Assembly: GCA_965249005.1 (NCBI GenBank)
Contig: CBDFLD010000015.1
Location: 1 to 64,000 of the forward strand
Direction: 5' to 3'
Length of the DNA: 64,000 bases
From: CBDFLD01 sp965249005
GTDB taxonomy: Bacteria > Acidobacteriota > UBA6911
Part shown: piece by piece, positions 1-8,456 of the stretch
Layout of the letters: every line of letters starts with the position of its first letter
How positions within the stretch are numbered: the stretch's first letter is position 1
The notes under the pieces: model-generated
What the model was told of the DNA's origin: nothing
Databases searched by the model: none
What the model saw: the letters and a program-made list of their open reading frames with translations, nothing else
Program-made: the position numbers and the translations under genes

Positions 1-484
1 CCGACAAATTGTTCCAGGATTCCCGCAGCACCCTTCCGATGATCCATTGAGCCAGAATCGACAGCCAACGAACGGTACTGGCAAAAGAGTTTTGTCCCGA
101 AATGTCGAGAAAGGCAATGCGGAGGTACTCTCGGCGCTTGAACGCCCGAAGTCGATTCAAAGATGAAGGGGAACCTTGGCCCGGGGGCCACCGCCGCCAC
201 TGCTCGTCCAGGTCTGCTAGATCCGGCACGCGCTGGGGCACCGTCGTTGCGCTCGATCGAAGCCAGGACAACCACTCGGGGTGTCGTCGGAGGGAGTCCT
301 CCATTGGGGGAGCCAAAACTAGCAGCTGTACCAACGGTACCAGAAAAGGCGCGGGCGCCTTCTCCAGCAAGTCCTTGGAATCCGGTGAGCGCTCGCAGAG
401 GTCCTGCAGAATTCGAAAAGCCTCATCGGGGGCAAAACTCGCACGAGCAATCGAAGTCAGACGATCCGACAACCCCACGTTCAC
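1..484 (-). CDS. glnE: Glutamine synthetase adenylyltransferase/deadenylyltransferase, N-terminal part (runs off the left edge)
   Basis: The enzyme attaches AMP to, and removes it from, glutamine synthetase in response to PII and glutamine. Only the first ~161 residues are inside the window. The frame reads through with no stop and contains HPEWLSWLR near residue 70 and FKRREYLRIAFLDISG near residue 115, the usual GlnE N-terminal signature of an RRxxLRI stretch before the first catalytic domain. The GTG start overlaps the glnD stop as GTGA, which suggests translational coupling. The genetic context (glnB, glnA, glnD on the same strand) supports the call. A second GTG two codons downstream is an alternative start. 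Confidence 0.85.
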   Translation of the reverse strand, partial: MNVGLSDRLTSIARASFAPDEAFRILQDLCERSPDSKDLLEKAPAPFLVPLVQLLVLAPPMEDSLRRHPEWLSWLRSSATTVPQRVPDLADLDEQWRRWPPGQGSPSSLNRLRAFKRREYLRIAFLDISGQNSFASTVRWLSILAQWIIGRVLRESWNNLS

Positions 485-3057
485 TCGACGTCCATTCCTT
501 TGAGTAGTCGCGTAATGTGATCGCTCCACTGGGAAAGCTCTTCGTTGGGAATCTGCCCGCCCGTGAGTGTCGTGACGTAGAAATTGTTCTCGGCTTTCCC
601 TGCCCAGGTCGCCACTCGAGCGGAATGGACGGACAGTCCGTTGCGTGATAGAGTGCGAGTGATCAAATAGAGTAGGCCTTGCAGGTCTCGGGCGACGATA
701 TGGACTACGGTCCGCTCTTCGGAAAGATCGTTGCGAAGCTCCACGCTCTCCAGTGATATGGACTTGGGCGGGTGCTTCCCGATACTACTCAAATAAGCGT
801 CCACCGTCTTGGCGCCGCTCAGCACCTCGGTCAGCGCGCTTCGCACCTTCTTGGCGCGGTGCTCGGAGATCTGCATTCCGGAGGAGCGGATCCAGAGAGT
901 ATCGAGAACCAGCGGGCGTTCTCTTTCCATGGTATGGACTTGAGCTTTGTGAATGTCGGCGCCGCAGCCGTAGAGAACACCCGCGAGCTTGGCCAGCAAC
1001 CCAGGCTGTGGATCATCGTAGGAACAGACCGTTAGCTCAGAGTAGTCGTCTCCCGGTCGATTGTAAATGTCCACTACCACCCTTTCTTGTTCAAGTCGGC
1101 CAATCAGCTCGATGTGCAGCGTGATCTCGTCCAGCGGCGTATTCAGGACATAGCTAGCAGGCATGGCATCACAGTGTTCCCGCACGGGGGCCTCGTCTTG
1201 CGGGTTGTTCGAGGCGGCCAGACGTCGCCGAATCTGTCCGATCCTGCTTTCCAGAGCCGCGCTGCTCTCGACTTCCGCAGACTCGCCTGCTAGCATGGAA
1301 GATACTCGCCGGTATAGTTCTTCCAGATCACGATAGTCCATCGAAGTCCAGTTCCGCTCTGCCACCGATTGTGTATCCACATAGGTAAACACGTAGAGAT
1401 GCCTCAATGCGTCCAGACTGGGTAGCTTCTGTGCTACGTTCTCTATTACCGCCGGGGACTGCAGATCTTCCAACCGGCCTGTCCGGACCAACAAAAGATG
1501 GTGCAGGACTAGGATTTCCAGGAGCTCGCGCTTTTCGGGAGCCAGTTCCAGCCGGTCGGCTATATCCATCGCGATTCTCGTCCCCGTTTCACTGTGCGGC
1601 ACGTCAGGAATGATCTTCCCCGCATCGTGTACCAGAGCGGCCAGGCAAAGAACATCATGGTGGGAACACTGATGCATGAGGTCCGCAAACCGGCTTGATC
1701 GTGGGTCTGGATTGGATCTCAGCGCCTCCAATTCCTCGATCACCCGGAAGGAGTGTTCTCCCACCGTGTAGCGATGCGTGGGGTCAGGCGGGATGAAGCG
1801 CATGAGTTCGCTGAAACGAGGCACGAAGCGGTCCAGATACCCATAGCGAGCCAGCGCTCGTAAGGTTCGCGCGACGTCGCGTCCCTCGTTCAGGATACTG
1901 AGAAAGGACCAGCATTCGTTCGCTGTTACGTCCTTGTCTTTGACGGCTGCAGATCTGGACTCTGCCAGCATGGTGATGTCGCGGCTACTGATGGGGATGG
2001 AGTACCGTTGTGACAGGTGGAAGAGACCAACCGCGGAAGACCCAGACGGGCCCAGCACGGCCTTTGTGTGCAGATACCCCGCCTGCAACCGTAGCTCTTC
2101 AATGTCGACGGGTCCTTCAAAAGTCTTTCTGACCGCAAACTCCCGAAAACGCACCAAGCTCTCCGCGTGGGTGTAGTGCACAGCGAACCATTCTTGCGCG
2201 GACAGGTCACCCAGTTCCCGAGCGATTCGGTCCTGATAGTTGTTCATCAATACCTCGGAGCGCTTTCTCGCCACGAGGTGCAGCCAGTTCCGCGCTCGCC
2301 AGAACCACTCCGCGGCCCGATGAATCTCTTGTAGCGTGGCCGCGGACATCCCGGCGAGACGCAAGAGTGCGGGCTCCAATTGCTGTCGATCCACTCCCAG
2401 AAGTAATTCGAGAATCCAGCGGCCACGATGCAGGTCCCGCAGCGCGCCGGGGCCCTCTTTGAGGTTTGGTTCGACCGAGTACACGGAATGGCCGCGGCCC
2501 GTCCCTCCACGCCACGACTCACGCTGGAGCTCCAGGCTCAAGTCGAGCGGAGAGAGGTTTCGACGTAGCTCTATTCCCAACGCTTCCGTCAAAAACGGAT
2601 TTCCGCATAAATGGCGTGCGTCGAGCAGGGCGGTCTTCGTAGCAAGATCCCAGGTGGCGGCTTCCGACACAGGACGGTAGCTATACCCCACTCGAATCTC
2701 CCGAAAAGAAAGGAAGACGTCCATCACGAGTTTAAAGGCACTGTGAACGATCGCCTCGACCCACGCATCTTGTTCTTCGGAAAGAACAAACGCGATATCG
2801 ATATCGGAAAATGGACTGAGCTCCTGCCGCCCGTATCCACCCGTGGCTACAATCGAAAGTCCCGCGTGACGGGACCGTGGAGATTCTGGACCTACCGCTT
2901 CGCAAGAATACTTGTAGATTTCCTGTACGATTCCGTCCGCAAGATCGCTGTGCTTCTTCATCAGCTCAGCGAAAAAGGCCGTCTCAGCGCCTTTCGGGAA
3001 GAGCGCAGCTCTCCCGTCGTGGAACTGGTTCCGAAGTCGTCCAATTACGTTTCGCAT
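481..3057 (-). CDS. glnD: Bifunctional PII uridylyltransferase / uridylyl-removing enzyme
   Basis: This is the glutamine sensor that uridylylates PII when nitrogen is scarce and removes UMP when glutamine is high. The 858 residues match the usual family length. The nucleotidyltransferase motif GGYGRQELSPFSDIDI lies at residues 73-88 with the metal-binding Asp85 and Asp87. An HD hydrolase domain follows, with H477-D478 inside LAALVHDAGK. Two ACT domains occupy roughly residues 690-760 and 790-858, where glutamine is sensed in the family. The gene follows glnA on the same strand and its stop overlaps the glnE start. Its substrate, a PII protein with Tyr51, is encoded upstream in the same cluster. 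Confidence 0.96.
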   Translation of the reverse strand: MRNVIGRLRNQFHDGRAALFPKGAETAFFAELMKKHSDLADGIVQEIYKYSCEAVGPESPRSRHAGLSIVATGGYGRQELSPFSDIDIAFVLSEEQDAWVEAIVHSAFKLVMDVFLSFREIRVGYSYRPVSEAATWDLATKTALLDARHLCGNPFLTEALGIELRRNLSPLDLSLELQRESWRGGTGRGHSVYSVEPNLKEGPGALRDLHRGRWILELLLGVDRQQLEPALLRLAGMSAATLQEIHRAAEWFWRARNWLHLVARKRSEVLMNNYQDRIARELGDLSAQEWFAVHYTHAESLVRFREFAVRKTFEGPVDIEELRLQAGYLHTKAVLGPSGSSAVGLFHLSQRYSIPISSRDITMLAESRSAAVKDKDVTANECWSFLSILNEGRDVARTLRALARYGYLDRFVPRFSELMRFIPPDPTHRYTVGEHSFRVIEELEALRSNPDPRSSRFADLMHQCSHHDVLCLAALVHDAGKIIPDVPHSETGTRIAMDIADRLELAPEKRELLEILVLHHLLLVRTGRLEDLQSPAVIENVAQKLPSLDALRHLYVFTYVDTQSVAERNWTSMDYRDLEELYRRVSSMLAGESAEVESSAALESRIGQIRRRLAASNNPQDEAPVREHCDAMPASYVLNTPLDEITLHIELIGRLEQERVVVDIYNRPGDDYSELTVCSYDDPQPGLLAKLAGVLYGCGADIHKAQVHTMERERPLVLDTLWIRSSGMQISEHRAKKVRSALTEVLSGAKTVDAYLSSIGKHPPKSISLESVELRNDLSEERTVVHIVARDLQGLLYLITRTLSRNGLSVHSARVATWAGKAENNFYVTTLTGGQIPNEELSQWSDHITRLLKGMDVE

Positions 3058-3106
3058 GGTGGATCAACTTCGATTGGAATCCATCGTCACTCGATGCGAG
3101 AATGTC

Positions 3107-3133
3107 GTCGCGGCCCTCGCAGAGGGCCGCGAC
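3107..3133. terminator. Strong hairpin between glnA and glnD
   Basis: A perfect 12-bp inverted repeat, GTCGCGGCCCTC and its complement, is separated by only three bases. On the minus strand, the direction of the operon, no T-run follows, so it is not a canonical intrinsic terminator. On the plus strand only three T follow. It may act as an attenuating or mRNA-stabilising hairpin that lets glnB-glnA be expressed more strongly than glnD-glnE. Confidence 0.45.
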
Positions 3134-3180
3134 GTTTATCTCGAGGCAGGACCCGTAAGGCCACTCACACCGTCGACGAA

Positions 3181-4602
3181 CTAGATGTCGTAATAGAGAA
3201 AAAACTCATGAGGGTGAGGACGGAGCCGGACCGGATCTACTTCGTGCTCGGTCTTGTATTGAATCCAAGTGTCAATGACGTCCTTGGTAAAGACATCCCC
3301 CTTTAGCAAGAACTCATGATCGCTAGCAAGCTTTTCCAGAACCTCGACCAGAGAGGATGGCGTCGATGTCAGCTCCGCCAACTCCTCAGGTGGGAGATCA
3401 TAGACGTTCTTATCCATTGGGTCGCCGGGATCGATCTTGTTTTGGATCCCGTCGAGACCGGCCATCAATAGGGCCGCAAAGGTCAAATAAGGATTACATG
3501 ATGGATCCGGGCACCGGAATTCCAAGCGCTTGGCACCGGCGCTCTTGGAGTAGGTAGGAATACGTATTGCAGCGCTTCTATTCCTCTGCGAGTAGACGAG
3601 ATTCACCGGAGCCTCGAACCCGGGAACCAGGCGTCGGTAGCTATTGGTGCTGGGAGCGGCAAAAGCGAGTACGGCAGGGGCATGCTTGAGAAGCCCGCCA
3701 ATATAGTATCGAGCAGTCTCGCTCAACCCCGCGTACCCTCGTTCGTCGTAAAACGTATTCGTGTCCCCTTTCCAAATTGACTGGTGAACGTGCATGCCGG
3801 AACCGTTGTCTTGAAAGAGAGGCTTCGGCATGAAAGTGACCGTAAACCCTGCCTTTCGGCAGATGTTCTTCACCAGGTATTTGAATGTCAGCAGCTTGTC
3901 CGCCATCTTGACCAGGCTGTCGTACTTCATGTCGATCTCTGCCTGACCTGCCGTACCCACTTCATGGTGATGGACCTCCCCTTCGATCCCCAACTCGTGC
4001 ATCGTCAGCATGATCGTGCTTCGCAGATCTTGAAAAGTGTCCATGGGAGGGACAGGAAAGTAACCTTCCTTGTGCCGCGGCCGATAACCGAAGTTCGGCT
4101 TGTCCTCGCTCCCCGAGTTCCATATCCCCTCTCTCGAATCAACTTCGTAGTAGGAGAAGTTGGCTCCGTGATCAAAGCGAACACTATCGAAAATGTAGAA
4201 TTCCGCCTCCGGGCCCCAATACGATATATCTCCCAGGCCGAGCGAGACCAAATACTTCTCCGCCTTTTGCGCAACGTAGCGCGGATCCCGGCTGAAAGGC
4301 TCCAGGGTCAACGGGTCACGGATATTGCATATCATGCTCAAGGTTGGTACCTCGAGCATGGGATCCATCCACGCGCTATCCGGATCCGGAAACACAAGCA
4401 TGTCACTCTCTTGGATCTGCTGGAACCCGCGTATGCTCGATCCGTCAAAGCCTAGCCCCTCTTCAAAAAGGGACTCTTCAAGCCGATGGGCGGGGATAGA
4501 GTAATGCTGCCAGACCCCAGGAAGATCGACGAACTTGAAATCAACCATCTTTGCGTTCTCGTCCTTGGCCATCTTTACAACTTCTTTAGGGGTACGTGCC
4601 AT
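3181..4602 (-). CDS. glnA: Type I glutamine synthetase
   Basis: The enzyme makes glutamine from glutamate, ammonia and ATP in the cytosol. The 473-residue length and the motifs GLGFDGSSIRGFQ near residue 50, the NGSGMHVHQS region and NRSAAIRIP fit GSI. The segment KNVYDLPPEEL near residue 400 carries the tyrosine that is adenylylated in GSI-beta enzymes, in agreement with the glnE gene in the same cluster. The start is supported by GAGGAG seven bases upstream of the ATG. glnB lies 48 bases upstream and glnD is downstream past a hairpin. Confidence 0.97.
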   Translation of the reverse strand: MARTPKEVVKMAKDENAKMVDFKFVDLPGVWQHYSIPAHRLEESLFEEGLGFDGSSIRGFQQIQESDMLVFPDPDSAWMDPMLEVPTLSMICNIRDPLTLEPFSRDPRYVAQKAEKYLVSLGLGDISYWGPEAEFYIFDSVRFDHGANFSYYEVDSREGIWNSGSEDKPNFGYRPRHKEGYFPVPPMDTFQDLRSTIMLTMHELGIEGEVHHHEVGTAGQAEIDMKYDSLVKMADKLLTFKYLVKNICRKAGFTVTFMPKPLFQDNGSGMHVHQSIWKGDTNTFYDERGYAGLSETARYYIGGLLKHAPAVLAFAAPSTNSYRRLVPGFEAPVNLVYSQRNRSAAIRIPTYSKSAGAKRLEFRCPDPSCNPYLTFAALLMAGLDGIQNKIDPGDPMDKNVYDLPPEELAELTSTPSSLVEVLEKLASDHEFLLKGDVFTKDVIDTWIQYKTEHEVDPVRLRPHPHEFFLYYDI

Positions 4603-4650
4603 ACCGATCTCCTCGTTTGAATTATGATTGACTATTCTCGCTCTTCCACC

Positions 4651-4989
4651 CTAAAGCGAATCCTCCCCTCGCTCTCCCGTGCGAACGCGAACGGAATCCT
4701 CGAGAGGAAGTACAAAGATCTTGCCGTCTCCAATCTCTCCGGTGTAGGCAGCTTCCGAAATCGCGCGGACTACGTCTTCCTTTTGATCATCAAACACGGC
4801 GATTTCCAGCTTTATCTTGGCTAGCAAATCAATGGTGTACTCAGAGCCACGATACCGTTCCACCTGGCCTTTTTGTCTTCCCGCGCCCCGGACGTCGGAG
4901 ACCGTCATCCCGACGACCCCAACGTTTGCGAGTGCTTCTTTGACCTCCTGCAGACGATGCGGCCTGATGATGGCAAAAACCAATTTCAT
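4651..4989 (-). CDS. glnB: Nitrogen regulatory protein PII
   Basis: This trimeric signal protein reports 2-oxoglutarate and energy state to GlnD and GlnE. The chosen start gives 112 residues, the normal PII length; a longer in-frame extension upstream (MDWLRNRWSRA) has no counterpart in the family. The T-loop segment YRGSEYTIDLL places the uridylylation target at Tyr51, exactly the expected number. The B-loop region EAAYTGEIGDGKIFVLPLED is also intact. GGAG precedes the ATG. It is the first gene after a well-formed promoter and leads into glnA. Confidence 0.96.
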   Translation of the reverse strand: MKLVFAIIRPHRLQEVKEALANVGVVGMTVSDVRGAGRQKGQVERYRGSEYTIDLLAKIKLEIAVFDDQKEDVVRAISEAAYTGEIGDGKIFVLPLEDSVRVRTGERGEDSL

Positions 4990-5045
4990 CGCACGGCTCC
5001 ACCTATTGCGGAGCCAATCCAACGGCCATTTGCGATCATCGGCAG

Positions 5046-5074
5046 ACTATACTTTCGGGATCTCCCCTTGTCAA
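5046..5074 (-). promoter_or_regulatory. Sigma-70-type promoter for glnB operon
   Basis: On the minus strand TTGACA (5074-5069) and TATAGT (5051-5046) are separated by exactly 17 bases, so the -35 is perfect and the -10 is five of six. The start site would fall near 5039, about 50 bases upstream of the glnB ATG. I saw no sigma-54 GG-N10-GC element, so the cluster seems to use the housekeeping sigma factor. Confidence 0.75.
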
Positions 5075-5222
5075 TCTGCGCCCCAAGGACGTTGCCTGGA
5101 GCCTAAATTGCCATGTAAAAATCGCATCGTGCGTTAGCCGTACCGGGCGAAAACACCAGTACACCACCTCAAACCACGGGTAGTGGGCAAATCAGCGCGC
5201 ACCGCCTAAGAACGGGAACAGC

Positions 5223-6650
5223 CTAGTACTTGGGTACCGTAGGATCAACTTTGTCGGACCAGGCAAGGATCCCGCCAGTCAGGTTCTTGATCTTCCGAAA
5301 CCCTGCTTTCTTTAGCAAATCCACCGCCTTACCGCTCCGAACCCCACTGCGGCAATAGGCCACGATATTATCGGCGGTATCGAGCTCATTCAAGCGAGAC
5401 GGAAGTTGTCCCAGTGGGATGAGGTGCGCCCCGGGTATCTGACAAATGTCCCATTCGTGAGTTTCCCTGACGTCCAGTAGGTAAAGATCTTCTTTGCCAT
5501 CGAGCGCTGCTTTGAGCTCTGTTGGATCCATTTCCCAATCGGTCGGAAGTGTCGAGGCTGGTTCCTCAGAGATACCACAGAACTGATTGTAATCGATCAG
5601 TTCGTGGATAGTCCGATTTTCACCGCAGATCGGACACTGTGGGTCCTTTCGAAGCTTCAACTCACGAAAGTGCATCTGTAGTGCATCGTACAGCACGAGC
5701 CTTCCAACCAGCGGTTTTCCGACACCGAGGATTAACTTTACCGTTTCGGTGGCCTGAATGACCCCGATTGTCCCGGGCAGAATCCCCAGAACGCCACCTT
5801 CCGCACAGCTTGGAACTAATCCGGGTGGAGGTGGTTCTGGATAGAGGCAGCGATAACAAGGGCCGTCAGGTAGTCCAAAAACAGAGGCCTGCCCCTCGAA
5901 GCGAAAGATGCTGCCATAGACGTTCGGCTTCCCCAACAGAACGCAAGCGTCATTGACCAAATACCGTGTTGGAAAATTATCCGTTCCATCCACCACAATG
6001 TCATAATCCTTGAAGATATCGAGGGCGTTTTCAGAGGAGAGACGGGTTTCGAAGAGATCGATCTGAATCTGTGGATTCAGAGCTTCCAGGCGCTGCTTTG
6101 CAGATTGGAGTTTCGAGACTCCAACGGATTCCGTGGAATGGAGTACTTGCCGCTGTAGGTTCGTCATGTCGACAACGTCGAAATCCACGATTCCAATACG
6201 GCCTACGCCAGCAGCTGCCAGGTAGAGCGCCAACGGAGATCCGAGTCCGCCGGCCCCGATCGTGAGCACCTTCGCAGCCTTCAGCTTGAGTTGGCCGGCC
6301 ATCCCGACCTCTGGCATGATCAGATGCCGACTGTACCGCAGAATCTCGGACTGGTCGAGCTGGACTGAAGTTGTTGCCCCACCCGCAATGGACGGAATCA
6401 ACCGAATCTCATCGGAGGCCTTGATCGGTGTTTCGGCTTTGTCGAGGAAGCGAACGTCTTCGTCATTGACGTATACATTGATAAAGCTTCGTACCCTTCC
6501 CTCATCATTGAAAATATGCTTCTTGAGATCGGGGTACCGGCTTGTCACTTCTGACAACGCCTCGCCAACCGTGCTACCCTCGACTGTCAAGGTTTCTTTG
6601 TTGCTCACGTACTGTCGAAGCGGGGTCGGAATGTGGACCATGACCGACAT
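5223..6650 (-). CDS. CysO-like sulfur carrier - MoeB/ThiF E1 - rhodanese fusion
   Basis: Three units known from CysO-dependent cysteine synthesis are joined in 475 residues. Residues 1-91 are a ubiquitin-fold carrier closely resembling mycobacterial CysO (FINVYVNDEDVRF near 56-68) ending in Gly90-Gly91. Residues ~97-350 are an E1-like adenylyltransferase with the ATP loop GAGGLGSP at 132-139, the segment DMTNLQRQVLH, and zinc cysteines 265/268 and 339/342. Residues ~375-475 are a rhodanese with active-site loop CRSGVRS starting at Cys433, which would supply the sulfur. The diglycine is internal, followed by ATTS, so the carrier must be cut free, or act in a different way, before thiocarboxylation. 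The gene starts 14 bases after mec. The domain calls are firm; the processing model is inference. Confidence 0.93.
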   Translation of the reverse strand: MSVMVHIPTPLRQYVSNKETLTVEGSTVGEALSEVTSRYPDLKKHIFNDEGRVRSFINVYVNDEDVRFLDKAETPIKASDEIRLIPSIAGGATTSVQLDQSEILRYSRHLIMPEVGMAGQLKLKAAKVLTIGAGGLGSPLALYLAAAGVGRIGIVDFDVVDMTNLQRQVLHSTESVGVSKLQSAKQRLEALNPQIQIDLFETRLSSENALDIFKDYDIVVDGTDNFPTRYLVNDACVLLGKPNVYGSIFRFEGQASVFGLPDGPCYRCLYPEPPPPGLVPSCAEGGVLGILPGTIGVIQATETVKLILGVGKPLVGRLVLYDALQMHFRELKLRKDPQCPICGENRTIHELIDYNQFCGISEEPASTLPTDWEMDPTELKAALDGKEDLYLLDVRETHEWDICQIPGAHLIPLGQLPSRLNELDTADNIVAYCRSGVRSGKAVDLLKKAGFRKIKNLTGGILAWSDKVDPTVPKY

Positions 6651-6664
6651 GACACTCTCCTTTG

Positions 6665-7090
6665 CTATGGGCCAATGATGAGTTCTTCGCTATCGAAAGC
6701 GGATCGGTCTTCCTGTAGTGTCCAGGAAGTCAGATCAGCCGGTTCCCCTTTTGCAACGCTCACAATGATGTAGGACCACCACGGGAAGGCGTGGTCCCGA
6801 TCGAAGTCAGAGGGTCTAGCCGGGTGATCGGGATGGGAATGATACGTACCGAGGATATCCCGTCCCTGCTGTCGCGCTTGTTTCTCCGCCTCCATGATCC
6901 CCGCGGAATCCATGAGATAGCGAGTGGTTTGAGAGTCTTCTCTTACGTTACGCATCGATTTCAACTCCTCCACCACCTTGATGTCATTGGAAATCGTACC
7001 GAGCAGGAGCCCGCAACACTCGTTGGGATAGCTCCGCTTTCCGTGTTCTCTAATCTGATCAAGGAAGGACGCCGATATCTGCAAGCTCAT
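6665..7090 (-). CDS. mec: JAMM/Mpn metallopeptidase, CysO-cysteine hydrolase type
   Basis: In the mycobacterial pathway this zinc enzyme releases cysteine from the CysO-cysteine adduct. All JAMM residues are present in 141 residues: Glu24 in NECCGLLLG, and H84-S-H86 followed by Ser94 and Asp97 in the HxH-x7-S-x2-D arrangement. The ATG directly abuts the cysM stop and the fusion gene follows after 14 bases, so the three genes form one operon. Because the downstream carrier has an internal diglycine, this enzyme is also the obvious candidate to cut the carrier from the E1 domain; that second role is inferred from context only. Confidence 0.9.
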   Translation of the reverse strand: MSLQISASFLDQIREHGKRSYPNECCGLLLGTISNDIKVVEELKSMRNVREDSQTTRYLMDSAGIMEAEKQARQQGRDILGTYHSHPDHPARPSDFDRDHAFPWWSYIIVSVAKGEPADLTSWTLQEDRSAFDSEELIIGP

Positions 7091-8044
7091 TCAGTACTCC
7101 TGCCAAAAGCTCTCACTCAGATATCGATCCCCTCCATCCGGGAAGACTGTGACGACAACACCTCGATCCAGGCTGCCGGCAACGCGAAGCGCGCAGACGG
7201 CAGCGGCGCCGGACGAAATCCCTGCCAGTAGCCCCTCCTTGCGCGCGAGCTGGACCACCATCGCGTAGGCTTCCTCCGTGTCAATTTCCATGTTCCGATC
7301 CGCGAGCTCCGCATCGTAAATCCCGGGAATGATGGCTGTGGGCATATGTTTCAATCCCTCCAGTCCATGGAAGCCGGAGTCCGGCTGAAAAGAGACCGCT
7401 TGAACGGCCTGGTTGTATGCCTTGAGCCGTCTCGCGGTACCCACGAATGTTCCGCTCGTCCCAAGGCCGGCAACGAAGTGTGTCACCCGCTTGCCGGTCT
7501 GGGAGTATATCTCCGGTCCTGTGCTTTCAAAGTGGGCCTGCCAATTCGCTTCATTGTTGTACTGGTCGGGATAGAAGAATTTCTCCGGGGACTCCGCGTA
7601 GAGCTCCCTGGCCCGGCGGATCGCGCCGTCGGAGCTCTCGTTGGGGTCAGTCAAGATCAGTTCCGCCCCGTAAGAACGGAGGATTTTCTTTCGCTCGGGA
7701 CTAATGTTTTCCGACACGCACAGGAGAACTTGATATCCCTTGGCGGCGGCGATCATGGCGTAGGCGATTCCCGTATTGCCGGAAGTAGCGTCGAGAATGG
7801 TCTTGTCTTGACTCAGGTGCCCCGACTGCTCGCCGTGCTCGATCATGCTGAGCGCGGCCCTATCCTTGACGGACCCGCCAGGGTTGAACCATTCAAGCTT
7901 GGCGTAAAGTTCGACCTGTTCAGGAAGCGAACCAGCGATACTACGGAGCCGAACGAGAGGAGTGTTCCCGATGCGGGACAAAAGACCGTTGGAGCCTTTG
8001 CCGGATGCAAAACTCGAATGAGATGCCATCGATTCTACACTCAC
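7091..8044 (-). CDS. cysM: PLP-dependent cysteine synthase, CysM (CysO-dependent) type
   Basis: The enzyme replaces the leaving group of an activated serine with sulfur. The PLP lysine is Lys60 in NPGGSVKDRAALSMI, and the substrate loop SGNTGIAYA is intact; the 317-residue length is typical. Operon linkage to mec and a CysO-containing fusion suggests that the sulfur donor is a thiocarboxylated carrier and the acceptor probably O-phosphoserine, as in mycobacteria. That substrate assignment is inferred, and O-acetylserine with sulfide cannot be excluded. The GTG start follows GAGGGT, about 65 bases downstream of a predicted transcription start. Confidence 0.92.
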   Translation of the reverse strand: MSVESMASHSSFASGKGSNGLLSRIGNTPLVRLRSIAGSLPEQVELYAKLEWFNPGGSVKDRAALSMIEHGEQSGHLSQDKTILDATSGNTGIAYAMIAAAKGYQVLLCVSENISPERKKILRSYGAELILTDPNESSDGAIRRARELYAESPEKFFYPDQYNNEANWQAHFESTGPEIYSQTGKRVTHFVAGLGTSGTFVGTARRLKAYNQAVQAVSFQPDSGFHGLEGLKHMPTAIIPGIYDAELADRNMEIDTEEAYAMVVQLARKEGLLAGISSGAAAVCALRVAGSLDRGVVVTVFPDGGDRYLSESFWQEY

Positions 8045-8116
8045 CCTTGACCCTCAAAATGCGTTCCCCCTGGGCCCGGCACCATGCTCAGGCAATAGAT
8101 GCATTGGCAAACACGT

Positions 8117-8145
8117 AATATAGCAATTCTGTACATACCTGTAAA
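8117..8145 (-). promoter_or_regulatory. Promoter of the cysM-mec-cysO/moeZ operon
   Basis: On the minus strand TTTACA (8145-8140) and TATATT (8122-8117) are 17 bases apart, each five of six with the consensus. Transcription would start near 8110, leaving a short leader before the cysM GTG at 8044. Confidence 0.7.
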
Positions 8146-8456
8146 TCCGGAAACCGAACATTTTGGGCGCCCTGCCCATTCCACCCATCCATTCAGATTG
8201 AGAAACATCCAGCGATCACTGCGTCGAAAGATACTGGAGGCCCCGCAGGCACTTCAGTCTCACCACCGCCATAGCTGTGCCTACTTCACCCTAGTCCAGC
8301 GTCCGAGTCGTCGACTCGAAAGAATCGCCTCGCGCGGGCATTCCGAAAATCGGAGCAACTGGGTTTGTGTCACCGGTGCTGAAATGGGAGAGTTGGCGAC
8401 GACGGGTGCACCTGGGCCGCATCACCTCATGCCGGGCGGCTACCCGGATCGGGTGC
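8146..8456. other. Gene-free stretch
   Basis: This stretch lies between the cysM promoter and the end of the orphan gene at 8457. Open frames here are short and lack ribosome sites or recognisable motifs. I see no RNA gene or clear terminator. Confidence 0.5.
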
